A stretch of DNA of 64,000 nucleotides from Singulisphaera sp. GP187. Lineage in GTDB: Bacteria; Planctomycetota; Phycisphaerae; Phycisphaerales; SM1A02. The first letter of the stretch is position 1; each line of letters opens with the position of its first letter. The notes beneath the pieces are model-generated. The model did no database searches and was not told where the DNA came from. It saw only the letters and a program-made list of their open reading frames with translations. The stretch lies in NCBI GenBank assembly GCA_945871915.1, contig CAMBXO010000004.1, positions 145,073 through 209,072 of the forward strand, given 5' to 3'. A program made the position numbers and the translations under genes. Positions 8,942 through 18,582 of the stretch are shown one piece after another.

Positions 8942-9451
8942 CTACCAATGCACATCGCTGTTGTCATCAACAATCGCGTAGAAGCCATCCCCTTCACGGC
9001 GCAACTTGCCTGCATCCGCAAGAGCCTCCCAGACTTCGATGGGAATTTCCCGTGGTGGAACCATGGATTGAATCCGATGGTTGGCTCCGCCGCTCATCGG
9101 ACCGACACCGAGTTTGGATTCTGCATCCAGTTGAGCAAACTTGACACGGCGCCGAAAGATTTTCATGGCGTGGTGCATCGCAGCGGGGTCGACCGCCTTT
9201 CGTGTTGCCGCGGGCGGTGCGTCAATGGTCGCTGGTGGCTCTTCGCCTCGTACCAGCGACAGCGTGCGATGCAGATCAGCAAGATCTCGCGAGGCAACGA
9301 GCCGCATGATGGCCTTCGGATCCACCTTGGCTTTCAGAAGCAATTTGTGCAGGGCTCCCCAATGCGGGCCCGCGGTGGCGGCATCACTTGTTTCAATGGC
9401 CTGTGCCTTGGCGGCAATTTCGGCGAGCAAAGATTCTGGGGGCGGTGCCAT
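8942..9451 (-). CDS. Hypothetical soluble protein
   Basis: The protein has 169 residues, with no signal peptide or membrane helix. The N-terminal half is helical and charged; the C-terminal half contains KFAQLDAESKLGVGPMSGG and EIPIEVWEALADAGKLRREG, a winged-helix-like ending. I recognise no family. It lies 32 bp after the ACT-domain gene and 76 bp before the helicase on the same strand, so it is probably co-transcribed. It could be a small nucleic-acid-binding protein, but that is only a guess from the C-terminal pattern. Confidence 0.75.
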   Translation of the reverse strand: MAPPPESLLAEIAAKAQAIETSDAATAGPHWGALHKLLLKAKVDPKAIMRLVASRDLADLHRTLSLVRGEEPPATIDAPPAATRKAVDPAAMHHAMKIFRRRVKFAQLDAESKLGVGPMSGGANHRIQSMVPPREIPIEVWEALADAGKLRREGDGFYAIVDDNSDVHW

Positions 9452-9483
9452 GGACGGTCACTCTATCAATGTCAGCGGACACA

Positions 9484-9918
9484 TCACATCTGTGGCTGGA
9501 ATCCTGCCGCGTCAAGGATGGCTGCCGCGCGATGAACATCTGCTGCCTTCACAAAAACAAGGTCTCGAGTGAAAGTCGATACCAGCAGAATGTCGATGTC
9601 GGCGTCACGCATCGGGACAGCAATCGCAGCAAGAAACCCAACGCAATAAACGGGATTCGAACAGGTGATCGAAAACATGCGCCAACGCTCGGGATTCCTC
9701 GAAATAATGGTGAGATCGGCCAGTCCTTCGTCGGTGGTGGCCACGGTGATTTCAAATGCATCCTGACACACAAAGTGGTGCCGCTCGGGGTGACCAACAT
9801 GCGATGCCTTGACATAGTGCAGCGTCTCTGGCTCTAAACGACAGGGACTACCGTCAATAATTTTCTGCGTGCTTTTCGGAGTCTCTCGGTGCGCTCCGAC
9901 ACGCGTCTGGTCATCCAT
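9484..9918 (-). CDS. ACT-domain protein (CASTOR-like type)
   Basis: The protein has 144 residues. The C-terminal half (about 80-140) reads VGFLAAIAVPMRDADIDILL then VSTFTRDLVFVKAADVHRA, a pattern typical of stand-alone ACT_7-type small-molecule-binding proteins. The first half contains a degenerate ACT-like repeat (EITVATTDEGLADL). Such proteins bind amino acids, but the ligand cannot be read from sequence. Its ATG at 9918 overlaps the osmC stop (TGATG), so the two are translationally coupled. Confidence 0.8.
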   Translation of the reverse strand: MDDQTRVGAHRETPKSTQKIIDGSPCRLEPETLHYVKASHVGHPERHHFVCQDAFEITVATTDEGLADLTIISRNPERWRMFSITCSNPVYCVGFLAAIAVPMRDADIDILLVSTFTRDLVFVKAADVHRAAAILDAAGFQPQM

Positions 9919-10328
9919 CAGCCACTCCAGACAAATTCAATTGGAGCGTCGATTTCCGCCGCCAGACTCTTGTGGACCGGGCACGACTTCGCTGCGGTTT
10001 CCAACACGGATCGCTTCGGATGATCCGGAGGCAATGGAACAACGACCCGCGTGATCAATTTGGCAATGCGGCGAGGCGGGGCCGCGGACATTTCCTTTTG
10101 CGTTGTTGCGGTCACACCCTCCATCGGCACCCCGTGAGCCTTCGCGGCAATCGCCATGATGGTGAGGGCGCACGAGGATAAAGCCGCACCGACAAGATCC
10201 GTCGGAGAAAAGTATTCCCCCTTGCCATGATTGTCCTTGGGCGCGTCGGTCACAAGCGTTGCACCAGATGGGTCGTGCGTCACCGTGCATCGGAGATTGC
10301 CGTCATAGCGTGCGGAGACATTAAGCAT
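9918..10328 (-). CDS. OsmC/Ohr family protein
   Basis: The protein has 136 residues from the ATG at 10328. This start is chosen because a perfect AGGAGG lies 7 bp upstream; a longer frame beginning at 10358 has no such site. It is an OsmC-family thiol peroxidase-like protein. The two expected cysteines are present, one in LSSCALTIMA (about 53) and one in AKSCPVHKSL (about 116), with the intervening FSPTDLVGAAL signature. Family members reduce organic hydroperoxides or act on related substrates in the cytoplasm. It is the first gene of the minus-strand run osmC / ACT / hypothetical / DEAD helicase. Confidence 0.93.
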   Translation of the reverse strand: MLNVSARYDGNLRCTVTHDPSGATLVTDAPKDNHGKGEYFSPTDLVGAALSSCALTIMAIAAKAHGVPMEGVTATTQKEMSAAPPRRIAKLITRVVVPLPPDHPKRSVLETAAKSCPVHKSLAAEIDAPIEFVWSG

Positions 10329-10414
10329 GTGTGTTCCTCCTTGTGTCAATGGACTCACATCGAGGGTTGAAGTCAGTCACGTCTAAACCATTCAGCGTAC
10401 TCTCTTGAACTGCG

Positions 10415-11980
10415 ATGCAGCCACGATGTGATGTAGGCGACGGCCATCCAAGCATATTTTCCGCGATCCTGGGGGTCGGGGCGGTGGTGGCATGTGCCTT
10501 CATTCTGGCTTGGCCTTTGTTTGGAGGCATGATCGCAATCAACGATGACATCAAATTTATCCGGGTTCCAGCACATTCCCAACCCATCACCAAACAGATC
10601 GCAACGGCGTGGACAAGCTCACCTAGTTTCCGTCCATTGGAAATTCTGGTGGCCGCGGGCTGCGATGAGCGAACGCTCGCGTGCCCTACGGTGATGCCAG
10701 TGCAAGCAATCGGAATGGCACTGCTGATCGCGGCCGTTTTTGCCATAGCCAGAATCACTCTCCCGAATCGACCATGGGTTGCGCCCATTGCCCTCATGTG
10801 GATTTCGATTTCACCCTCCACCACTTTTTCTCTTTGGCAAATGGATGCGTGTTCGCAAACATGGTCCGCCGCACTCGGTTCGTGGGCGTTTGTGCTGTGT
10901 TGGCGATCGTTGCTCGCCGCGAAGTCTGGCCGCATTGCGTGGCGGTTCCTCGCGCTGCTCACACTGGTGATGTTGATCGGCGTGAATATCAAGGAAACTT
11001 TTTACGGCTGGAGCGCGGGGATCGGAATTGTTTTCATCGGCGCTCTGCTTCGGCTTTTGGTGACCGATCGCAATGCAGCCTTGCGAGGTGCAATTGCATT
11101 GCTGCCGGTTGTTGCACTTCCATTGGCCCACGCGTTCTTGCGATGGCGTTTCGGCGGGCTGCTTCACGCCCCTGATTCGGCAGTGGACTCTCGCTACACC
11201 ATGGAACTGGGAATGAATCTGTTCAACAATGCCGTCCATTCGATCGCGGGATCCATCGGTACTGGTTCGTTCGCGCTCCTTGTGGATGACCATGCGCCGT
11301 GGGTGCTGCGAGGCCTACCCATTCTTGCGGCGCTCGCCGAACTCGCGTTACTGGTGGCATTCGTGGAATTTTGCGTGCTTCACCATGGTCGCCAAGCGTG
11401 GCTTCGCTACGGGCCGGTCGCCGCCTTTCTTGCCGCTGCATTCATTTCGCTCGGTGTCACGCTTCCGATGAGTTCTGTCTCAGAACTCTATAGCTTCGGT
11501 GCAAATGTAAGTTTTGGAGTCCTGCTCGGCGTCGTCATCACCGAATTATGGAATGAGCCTTCTGTAGAGGCACATCGCATCACCCGCGCTGTAGCGGTGA
11601 TCTGCGGGAGCATGGTGCTTTCCATCGGCCTGTACGGATTGGTTTGTCGCGCACAACAGAGCCATCATCTGTGGAAGTGCGCAGCAGCAGCCAATGAACA
11701 AATCATTTCCTTTATGGATTCACGGCCAGATCCAAAGCCCTATCAAGCGGCTCCGATGTCCATTCTGTTATTTGAAGAACCCTATCGAATGGAACGCTCG
11801 TACGGCGCGTTCATCATGCCCACAGCGCAAGCCCTTGCCATGATTCACACCATGGAGTGGATGAACCAACTGCATCCACGGCACATCACAACCATGTCGT
11901 ATGAGCTGCCCAGCGCAACGCCGACACCGTACGAGTTACTGATTGATTGCAATTCCATGTCTAAAGCGAATAGCTGGTAG
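10415..11980 (+). CDS. Multi-pass membrane protein, GT-C glycosyltransferase-like
   Basis: The protein has 521 residues, with about ten to twelve hydrophobic helices from residue 14 to about 430 and a C-terminal soluble tail of about 90 residues. An acidic motif (AINDDIKFIR) follows the first helix, where GT-C family glycosyltransferases keep their catalytic aspartates, and the overall layout resembles those enzymes. Substrate and donor cannot be inferred. It is transcribed alone, divergent from osmC and upstream of the pyrimidine degradation genes, with a gap of about 150 bp to preT. Confidence 0.72.
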   Translation: MQPRCDVGDGHPSIFSAILGVGAVVACAFILAWPLFGGMIAINDDIKFIRVPAHSQPITKQIATAWTSSPSFRPLEILVAAGCDERTLACPTVMPVQAIGMALLIAAVFAIARITLPNRPWVAPIALMWISISPSTTFSLWQMDACSQTWSAALGSWAFVLCWRSLLAAKSGRIAWRFLALLTLVMLIGVNIKETFYGWSAGIGIVFIGALLRLLVTDRNAALRGAIALLPVVALPLAHAFLRWRFGGLLHAPDSAVDSRYTMELGMNLFNNAVHSIAGSIGTGSFALLVDDHAPWVLRGLPILAALAELALLVAFVEFCVLHHGRQAWLRYGPVAAFLAAAFISLGVTLPMSSVSELYSFGANVSFGVLLGVVITELWNEPSVEAHRITRAVAVICGSMVLSIGLYGLVCRAQQSHHLWKCAAAANEQIISFMDSRPDPKPYQAAPMSILLFEEPYRMERSYGAFIMPTAQALAMIHTMEWMNQLHPRHITTMSYELPSATPTPYELLIDCNSMSKANSW

Positions 11981-12128
11981 GTCGCTCTGACAACTTGGTA
12001 AGAAAGAGCGTCTCGTGCACCACACGAAATAGTCTTTCGTCGATCACCGGGTTTCAGAAGTGGCTGACTGCGTGTACGCTTTCAATTCACTGCATTTCTA
12101 TGCAGTTTGCAGCACGCCAACGCATTCC

Positions 12129-13445
12129 ATGACCGCACCGCTTTCAACGCAACGCTCTGAGACTGTCTTTCAGGACTTCAAACTTCCCCTGCACCGGGAT
12201 GCCGCGGTTGCCGAAGCCAATCGGTGCTTGTTTTGCAGCGATGCTCCGTGCATTCAAGCCTGTCCAACTGCCATCGACATTCCTCAGTTCATCCGCAAGA
12301 TCGCCACAGACAATGTGCATGGCTCCGCGGCGACCATTTTTGATTCCAATATTCTTGGAATGAGTTGCTCGCGCGTGTGCCCGGTGGAAGTGCTCTGCGT
12401 TGGCTCGTGTGTCTACAACCACCTTGAACAACCGCCCATTGCCATCGGCAAGTTGCAGCGGTACGCCACCGACCTTGCCTTTGAAAACGGGTGGAAGTTT
12501 TTTACGGCTGGCCCATCCACCGGCAAGCGTGTGGCGCTGATTGGTTCTGGTCCAGCAAGTCTTGCGGCGGCGCATCAGCTGCGACGCTTCGGTCACGCCT
12601 GCACCATTTTTGAGAAACGATCGACGGTTGGCGGCCTGAACAGCACCGGCGTGGCCCCCTACAAAATGAAAGCGGATCGAAGTTTGGACGAGGTGGAGTG
12701 GATTCTTTCGATCGGTGGCATTGAAGTGAAGACCGACGTCAGTGTGGGCACCGACATTTCGCTGACGTCATTGGAAAAAGATTTTGATGCAATCTTTGTT
12801 GGCGTTGGCCTAGGTGCCGACACGGCTTTGGGTGTTCCCGGTGAGTCGCTCGCGGGTGTTCATGGGGCCGTGAGCTGGATTGAATCCATGAAACTGGGTT
12901 CCGTTGGAATGGCCGCCGTGCAACGAGCCGTTGTGATTGGTGGTGGAAATACCGCGATTGATGCTGTGCGGGAAACCTTGGGGCTTGGAATTCCAAGTGT
13001 GACCATGCTGTATCGCGGAACGCACTCTGGCATGAGCGGCTATTCCCATGAATGGAAGGCCGCCATGGAACAGGGCGCGCAGGCAGTGTGGCAATCGGTC
13101 GCAACAGCAATTGAAGGAAACGGGCGCGCTCAGCGTGTGAAATGTGTGCAAGTGGACGACCACAAAGCACCGATTGCTGCAAGCGACTTCACACTGCAGG
13201 CCGATTTGGTGCTGATTGCAATTGGTCAATCCAAACTTGCGTCCATGCTCTCCAGCCTCTCGGGGATCTGTATCGACAAGGGTTGCATTCGTGTGGACAC
13301 AAACGGATTCACCGGCCGCGACAAGTGGTTTGCCGGAGGCGACTGCGCAAACGGTGGTAAAGAAGTCGTGAACGCAGCAGCCGAAGGAAAGGCTGCCGCC
13401 ATGTCGATCAATCATCACCTGATGGGACACCACGCTCATGCCTGA
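12129..13445 (+). CDS. preT: Dihydropyrimidine dehydrogenase, FAD/NAD(P)H subunit PreT
   Basis: The protein has 438 residues from the ATG at 12129; an in-frame GTG at 12060 would add an unconserved leader. PreT passes electrons from NAD(P)H to PreA for reduction of uracil and thymine. Visible features are N-terminal Fe-S cysteines (CLFCSDAPCIQACPTAID from about 34, and CSRVCPVEVLCVGSCVY), a first dinucleotide site for FAD (ALIGSGPASLAAAHQL), a second for NAD(P)H (VVIGGGNTAIDAVRETLG) and the C-terminal FAD-contacting FAGGDCANGGKEVVNA. It overlaps preA by 8 bp. It is the first enzyme gene of the reductive pyrimidine pathway here. Confidence 0.93.
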   Translation: MTAPLSTQRSETVFQDFKLPLHRDAAVAEANRCLFCSDAPCIQACPTAIDIPQFIRKIATDNVHGSAATIFDSNILGMSCSRVCPVEVLCVGSCVYNHLEQPPIAIGKLQRYATDLAFENGWKFFTAGPSTGKRVALIGSGPASLAAAHQLRRFGHACTIFEKRSTVGGLNSTGVAPYKMKADRSLDEVEWILSIGGIEVKTDVSVGTDISLTSLEKDFDAIFVGVGLGADTALGVPGESLAGVHGAVSWIESMKLGSVGMAAVQRAVVIGGGNTAIDAVRETLGLGIPSVTMLYRGTHSGMSGYSHEWKAAMEQGAQAVWQSVATAIEGNGRAQRVKCVQVDDHKAPIAASDFTLQADLVLIAIGQSKLASMLSSLSGICIDKGCIRVDTNGFTGRDKWFAGGDCANGGKEVVNAAAEGKAAAMSINHHLMGHHAHA

Positions 13446-14706
13446 TCTCTCCACCAGCACCGGCGGAATCCATTCGCCAAATCCATTCTGGCTTGCAAGC
13501 GCCCCACCCGCGAACAGTGGCCTTCAAATCCAGCGAGCCTTTGAAGCCGGCTGGGGTGGCGCGGTATGGAAAACACTTGGTGTTCCCATTCAGAATGTCA
13601 GCAGTCGGTTCGGCGGTCACACCATTCGAGGTGTGCAGGGAGCGGGATTCAGCAACATTGAACTCATCACGGACCGAACCCTGGAAGCGAATCTGCGAGA
13701 AATCGCAGAAACCAAGCGGCTTTTCCCTAAGAATCCGATCATCGTTTCGCTGATGGAGGAAACGGAGGCATCGTGGCGCGATCTGATCAAGCAAAGCATT
13801 GATGCTGGCGCCGATGGATTGGAACTGAACTTTGGTTGTCCACACGGCATGTGTGAGCGCGGCATGGGCAGTGCAGTCGGACAAGAACCGGCGATCAACG
13901 AGCGCATCACATCGTGGGCGGTGAAATACAGCACCGTTCCGGTTCTGGTGAAGCTCACTCCAAATGTCAGCGACATCGTTCCGCACGGCTTGGCCGCCAA
14001 GCGAGGCGGTGCGAAGGGTGTAAGTCTGATCAACACCATCAAGAGCATCATCGGTGTGGACATTGACACTTTTGTTCCGCAGCCCGTCGTTCGAAATCAG
14101 AGCACCAACGGCGGATACTGCGGTGCCGCCGTGAAGCCCATCGCCTTGCACATGGTGGCAGCACTCGCTCGAGAGAAAGACTTTGGCCTTCCGATCAGCG
14201 GCATCGGCGGCATCACCAATTGGCGCGACGCCGTGGAATTCATTTTGCTCGGCAGCAGCACGGTGCAAGTGTGCACCGAAGTGATGTTGCGCGGCTACCC
14301 CATCGTTCAGGACATGATTGATGGTCTGCAGCAGTACATGCGAACGCACCATTTTTCGCGTATCGATCAAATGATCGGTAAAGCCATTCCTGCTTACAGC
14401 GAATGGGGCGATCTTGACATGAACTATGAGACGGTGGCCAAGATCAATGCTGACAAGTGCATTGGCTGTCAGGTGTGTGTGGCGGCGTGCCACGATGGTG
14501 CCCATCAGTGCATCCATCCGCAGGAAGGCACGCGCGTTCCACGCATCGACGAAAGCGAATGCGTCGGCTGCAATCTTTGTCAGATTGTGTGTCCGGTTCC
14601 TGACTGCATCTCCATGGTGAGTGTTGACAATGGACAGAAGCCGGCAAGCTGGAACGATCATGTCACTCACGGAACACAGTTGAGACCCAAGAAGGGCGTT
14701 CACTGA
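13438..14706 (+). CDS. preA: Dihydropyrimidine dehydrogenase, catalytic subunit PreA
   Basis: The protein has 422 residues. It is the dihydroorotate-dehydrogenase-like FMN subunit that reduces uracil to 5,6-dihydrouracil. The TIM-barrel part carries LNFGCPHGMCERGMGSAVGQ with the catalytic cysteine, and phosphate-binding glycines in ISGIGGITNW. The C-terminus has two [4Fe-4S] motifs, CIGCQVCVAAC and CVGCNLCQIVC. It overlaps preT by 8 bp and is followed after 20 bp by the beta-ureidopropionase gene, so the pathway order is kept in one operon. Confidence 0.95.
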   Translation: MPDLSTSTGGIHSPNPFWLASAPPANSGLQIQRAFEAGWGGAVWKTLGVPIQNVSSRFGGHTIRGVQGAGFSNIELITDRTLEANLREIAETKRLFPKNPIIVSLMEETEASWRDLIKQSIDAGADGLELNFGCPHGMCERGMGSAVGQEPAINERITSWAVKYSTVPVLVKLTPNVSDIVPHGLAAKRGGAKGVSLINTIKSIIGVDIDTFVPQPVVRNQSTNGGYCGAAVKPIALHMVAALAREKDFGLPISGIGGITNWRDAVEFILLGSSTVQVCTEVMLRGYPIVQDMIDGLQQYMRTHHFSRIDQMIGKAIPAYSEWGDLDMNYETVAKINADKCIGCQVCVAACHDGAHQCIHPQEGTRVPRIDESECVGCNLCQIVCPVPDCISMVSVDNGQKPASWNDHVTHGTQLRPKKGVH

Positions 14707-14726
14707 TCTAAGACAAGGACCCGATC

Positions 14727-15605
14727 ATGACCACCAAGAGCAAAATTATTCGCTGCGGACTGATTCAATGCAGCAACCCACTCAATGACGAGAAGCGGCC
14801 TGTTGCAGAAATTCAAAAGGCGATGGTGGATAAGCACATCCCCATGATTGAGGAGGCCGGGAAGAAAGGCGTGCAGATTCTTTGCCTTCAAGAGATCTTC
14901 AATGGCCCCTACTTTTGCCCAAGCCAAGATCCGCGCTGGTACGAAGGTGCCGAGGCGGTGCCTGGCCCAACAACCAATCTGATCGCCAGCATTGCAAAGA
15001 AATATTCCATGGTGGTCATCGTGCCGGTGTACGAACGCGAGATGAGCGGAGTTTTCTACAACACCGCTGCGGTCTACGACGCGGACGGTAGTTATCTTGG
15101 CAAGTACCGCAAGCAGCATCTTCCACAAGTCAATCCGGGTTTCTGGGAAAAGTTTTTCTTCAGGCCTGGCAACGGTGGTTACCCCGTCTTCAACACGCGC
15201 TATGCCAAGGTGGGCGTCTACATCTGTTACGACCGACACTTTCCGGAAGGTGCTCGCTGCCTTGGACTGAATGGCGCCGAAATTGTTTTTAATCCATCCG
15301 CTACGGTCGCCGGGCTTTCTCAATACCTCTGGAAGATCGAGCAGCCTGCCCACGCAGTAGCCAACGGTTATTTCATGGGCTGCATCAATCGGGTCGGAAC
15401 CGAAGCGCCGTGGAACATCGGAAAGTTTTATGGCAGCAGTTACTTTGTCAATCCACGCGGCGAAACGGTGGTGCAGGCAAGCGAGGACAAAGATGAACTG
15501 GTGGTGGCCGATCTTGATTTCGGCTTGATCGAACAGGTTCGCAATGTCTGGCAGTTTTACCGGGATCGACGGCCCGAGGCGTACCCCGAGATTGTGCAAC
15601 AATAG
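14727..15605 (+). CDS. Beta-ureidopropionase (N-carbamoyl-beta-alanine amidohydrolase), nitrilase family
   Basis: The protein has 292 residues. It is a carbon-nitrogen hydrolase with the expected Glu-Lys-Cys triad: Glu in LCLQEIFNGPYF (about 55), Lys in KYRKQHLPQ (about 129) and Cys in YICYDRHFPEG (about 168). The sequence is of the beta-alanine synthase type, which splits N-carbamoyl-beta-alanine into beta-alanine, CO2 and ammonia. The neighbouring dihydropyrimidine dehydrogenase and dihydropyrimidinase support this specificity over a general nitrilase. A purine-rich GACAAGGA precedes the ATG. Confidence 0.93.
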   Translation: MTTKSKIIRCGLIQCSNPLNDEKRPVAEIQKAMVDKHIPMIEEAGKKGVQILCLQEIFNGPYFCPSQDPRWYEGAEAVPGPTTNLIASIAKKYSMVVIVPVYEREMSGVFYNTAAVYDADGSYLGKYRKQHLPQVNPGFWEKFFFRPGNGGYPVFNTRYAKVGVYICYDRHFPEGARCLGLNGAEIVFNPSATVAGLSQYLWKIEQPAHAVANGYFMGCINRVGTEAPWNIGKFYGSSYFVNPRGETVVQASEDKDELVVADLDFGLIEQVRNVWQFYRDRRPEAYPEIVQQ

Positions 15606-15610
15606 AGGCC

Positions 15611-17068
15611 ATGAGCGAGACCACACTGATTCGCGGTGGAACGGTTGTGACGGCAGATCGCCAATGGCGCGCCGATGTGCTCGTTGCGGGCGAACGAGTT
15701 GCGGCTGTTGCCGAGAGTCTGCAGGCTCCAAGCGGCTGCACAGTTATTGATGCGGATGGCGCCTTTGTGCTTCCGGGTGGGATTGATCCGCACACGCACA
15801 TGGAACTTCCATTTATGGATACGGTGACCGCCGATGATTTCTTCACCGGCACTGCTGCTGCAGCATCAGGCGGCACCACCATGATCATTGACTTCTGCAT
15901 TCCGTCTCCAAAGCAGAGTTTGCTTGAAGCCCTCAAGACATGGCACGCCCGCGCCAAAAAGGCTGCGACGGACTTTTCATTTCATATGGCCATCACGTGG
16001 TGGAGCGATCAAGTTCACGCAGAAATGGCTGAGGTGGTGAGATCGGGCGTGACAAGTTTTAAGCACTTTATGGCTTATAAAGGCGCCATCATGGTGGATG
16101 ATGCCGTGCTGGTGCAGAGTTTCCTGCGAGCACGCGATCTTGGTGCTCTGTGCACGGTGCATGCCGAACATGGTGATCTGGTGGTTCATTTGCAGAATGA
16201 GTTGTTTCAGCGAGGAGTGACTGGGCCAGAGGGTCATCCGCTCTCGCGTCCACCTGCTGTGGAGGGTGAGGCAGCCAACCGAGCACTGGCCATTGCCAAT
16301 GTTGTTGGCGTGCCGCTGTATGTGGTGCACACCTCGTGCAGTGACGCACTGGATCCAATCATTCGCGCGCGTGGTGCTGGCCAGTGCGCCTTTGGCGAGG
16401 CGCTGGTGCAGCACCTTGTGGTCAATGACAGCGTGTATCAAAATCCAAATTGGGATCAGGCCGCGCACCATGTCATGAGTCCGCCATTTCGGTCACCGGA
16501 ACATCAAGCGGCGCTGTGGCGAGGATTGCAGGGCGGTGGAATTCAGGTGATTGGCACCGACCACTGCGTCTTTACTACAGAGCAGAGGCGAGCCGGGCGA
16601 GATGACTTTCGCAAAATTCCTAATGGCACCGGCGGCGTTGAAGATCGCATGAGCGTCTTGTGGCATCACGGCGTCGGAACCGGGCGGCTGACGCCCAGCG
16701 AATTTGTCGCCCTCACCAGCACGAATGCGGCTCGCATTTTTAATTGTCATCCTCGCAAGGGAACCATTTCTGTGGGAAGCGATGCCGATCTTGTGGTGTG
16801 GGATCCCAAGGCAACCCGCACAATCCGCGCCGCAACGCACATGCAGAAAAATGACTTCAATGTGTTTGAAGGAATGCAGGTCACTGGAAACGCAGTCGTC
16901 ACACTTTGCCGCGGCAAGGTTCTGTGGCAGAATGGAACCCTTCGCGCTGAACGCGGATGGGGACAGTTTGTTCCGCGAGCCAGTTTCCCGGATTATTCGC
17001 AAGCACTTGCCCGACGCACTTCACTGGCTCAACCAACCGCTGTCAAGCGATCAAGGAGTCCTTCATGA
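15611..17068 (+). CDS. hydA: Dihydropyrimidinase
   Basis: The protein has 485 residues. It is a cyclic amidohydrolase that opens dihydrouracil to N-carbamoyl-beta-alanine. It keeps the metal ligands DPHTHME (about 60-66), the carboxylated lysine in TSFKHFMAYKGA (about 150), His residues in TVHAEHGD and VHTSCSDA, and the Asp in VIGTDHCVF. The length and the SADLVVWDP ending are usual for the family. It starts 5 bp after the beta-ureidopropionase stop and overlaps mmsA by ATGA, so it belongs to the same transcript. A hydantoinase would look the same, but the operon makes pyrimidine degradation the likely role. Confidence 0.95.
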   Translation: MSETTLIRGGTVVTADRQWRADVLVAGERVAAVAESLQAPSGCTVIDADGAFVLPGGIDPHTHMELPFMDTVTADDFFTGTAAAASGGTTMIIDFCIPSPKQSLLEALKTWHARAKKAATDFSFHMAITWWSDQVHAEMAEVVRSGVTSFKHFMAYKGAIMVDDAVLVQSFLRARDLGALCTVHAEHGDLVVHLQNELFQRGVTGPEGHPLSRPPAVEGEAANRALAIANVVGVPLYVVHTSCSDALDPIIRARGAGQCAFGEALVQHLVVNDSVYQNPNWDQAAHHVMSPPFRSPEHQAALWRGLQGGGIQVIGTDHCVFTTEQRRAGRDDFRKIPNGTGGVEDRMSVLWHHGVGTGRLTPSEFVALTSTNAARIFNCHPRKGTISVGSDADLVVWDPKATRTIRAATHMQKNDFNVFEGMQVTGNAVVTLCRGKVLWQNGTLRAERGWGQFVPRASFPDYSQALARRTSLAQPTAVKRSRSPS

Positions 17069-18582
17069 CCGCCGTTTCACCCTCCTCCACTTTGGTCGGC
17101 CCCTTCTCTGGACGCAGCGACGACTTTGTTACCTATGCCACGGCTCGCAACTGGATTGGTGGCCTGTGGTGCGACCCCAAGAGCAACAAGAGCATTCACG
17201 ATGTTCTGAATCCGCGTTTCGGAAAAGCGATTGCACAAGTCAAGCATGGCGGAACTGATGATGTGGATTCTGCTGCGAACACCGCTGCCAAGGCGGCACT
17301 GGAGTGGTCGCGCTGGCCGATTCGTGATCGCGCGCATGTGTTGTACCGGCTGCGTGAACTCATGCTCAAGAACATCGACGAACTCAGTTGGCTGGTCAGC
17401 CATGAGAACGGGAAAGTGTTTGCAGAAGCGAAAGCGGAGGTTGAAAAAGGAATCGAGTGCGTGGAATTTGGTTGCTCGCTTCCAAATCTTGCCGCGGGAA
17501 ATCATCTAGAAGTCAGCCGCGGCGTTGCGTGCGAGGTTGCGTATGCACCGCTTGGAGTTGTAGCGGGTGTGACACCCTTCAATTTTCCAATCATGGTGCC
17601 GCTGTGGATGCTTCCGCAGGCGCTGGTTGGTGGAAATGCGTTTGTGCTCAAACCGAGCGAACGTGTTCCGCTGTCAACGATGCGGCTTGCGGAACTTCTC
17701 AAGGATGCGGGGCTTCCGGCGGGCGTTCTGAACATTGTGCAAGGTGGAAAAGAGGTGGTGGAAGCGCTCTGCGATCATCCGCTAGTCAAGGCGATCGGAT
17801 TCGTTGGTAGCACCAAGGTGGCCAAAGCTGTGTATGGCCGAGCCAGCATGCATGGAAAGCGTGCGCTCTGTTTGGGTGGAGCAAAGAATCATCTGATTGT
17901 GGTTCCCGATGCCGATCTTGAGATGACCGCCGAAAATGTGGTTGCGTCGTTTACGGGTTGTGCTGGCCAACGCTGCATGGCCGCAAGCGTGCTGCTGGCG
18001 GTTGGTGATGTTGATCACATTCTGAAAGCTGTACGAGATCGCGCGGCCAAAATCCAGATTGGCAAAGACCTTGGTCCAGTGACTTCACAAGCTGCTCGTG
18101 ATCGAATCACGGGCTTCATTGATGCCGCTGAAAAGCAAGGCGCACGCATTGTGCTTGATGGCCGCAAGAGCAGCGCAACTTCCGGTGGTTTCTGGGTTGG
18201 CCCAACGATCGTGGACGGAGTCACGCCCGATATGCCCGTTGCGCGAGAAGAAATCTTTGGTCCAGTTCTTAGCGTGATGCGTGTGCCCAATTTGGATAAG
18301 GCCCTTGAGATTGAAAATTCCAATCCCTACGGCAATGCAAGCAGCGTGTACACCAGCAGTGGCGACATTGCCCGGCGGGTCATGGCTCATGTCGAAGCAG
18401 GCATGTGTGGTGTCAACATTGGCGTGCCTGTTCCTCGTGAACCATTCGGTTTCGGCGGATGGAACGACAGTTGCTTTGGTGCGGGCAACATCACGGGGTG
18501 GGATGGCTACCGCTTCTGGACGCGACAGCGCAAGATCACTAGCAAATGGGCTCTCCAGCGTGATCAGAATTGGATGAGCTAG
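17065..18582 (+). CDS. mmsA: CoA-acylating (methyl)malonate-semialdehyde dehydrogenase
   Basis: The protein has 505 residues from the ATG at 17065, which is preceded by AAGGAG and overlaps the previous stop by ATGA; a longer in-frame extension inside the hydA gene is rejected. It is an aldehyde dehydrogenase with the catalytic Cys in AGQRCMAAS (about 304), the cofactor-binding GFVGSTKVAKAVY and the FGGWNDSCFG ending characteristic of MMSDH. It converts malonate semialdehyde to acetyl-CoA or methylmalonate semialdehyde to propionyl-CoA. In this locus it would finish beta-alanine catabolism after the transaminase further downstream. Confidence 0.95.
   Translation: MTAVSPSSTLVGPFSGRSDDFVTYATARNWIGGLWCDPKSNKSIHDVLNPRFGKAIAQVKHGGTDDVDSAANTAAKAALEWSRWPIRDRAHVLYRLRELMLKNIDELSWLVSHENGKVFAEAKAEVEKGIECVEFGCSLPNLAAGNHLEVSRGVACEVAYAPLGVVAGVTPFNFPIMVPLWMLPQALVGGNAFVLKPSERVPLSTMRLAELLKDAGLPAGVLNIVQGGKEVVEALCDHPLVKAIGFVGSTKVAKAVYGRASMHGKRALCLGGAKNHLIVVPDADLEMTAENVVASFTGCAGQRCMAASVLLAVGDVDHILKAVRDRAAKIQIGKDLGPVTSQAARDRITGFIDAAEKQGARIVLDGRKSSATSGGFWVGPTIVDGVTPDMPVAREEIFGPVLSVMRVPNLDKALEIENSNPYGNASSVYTSSGDIARRVMAHVEAGMCGVNIGVPVPREPFGFGGWNDSCFGAGNITGWDGYRFWTRQRKITSKWALQRDQNWMS

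Noticed and set aside
13408..14703. Open frame of 431 codons on the minus strand
   Set aside because: It is opposite preA, which has complete Fe-S and FMN motifs, so the minus frame is a by-product of codon bias.
14700..15731. Open frame of 343 codons on the minus strand
   Set aside because: It is opposite the beta-ureidopropionase gene, which has its full catalytic triad.
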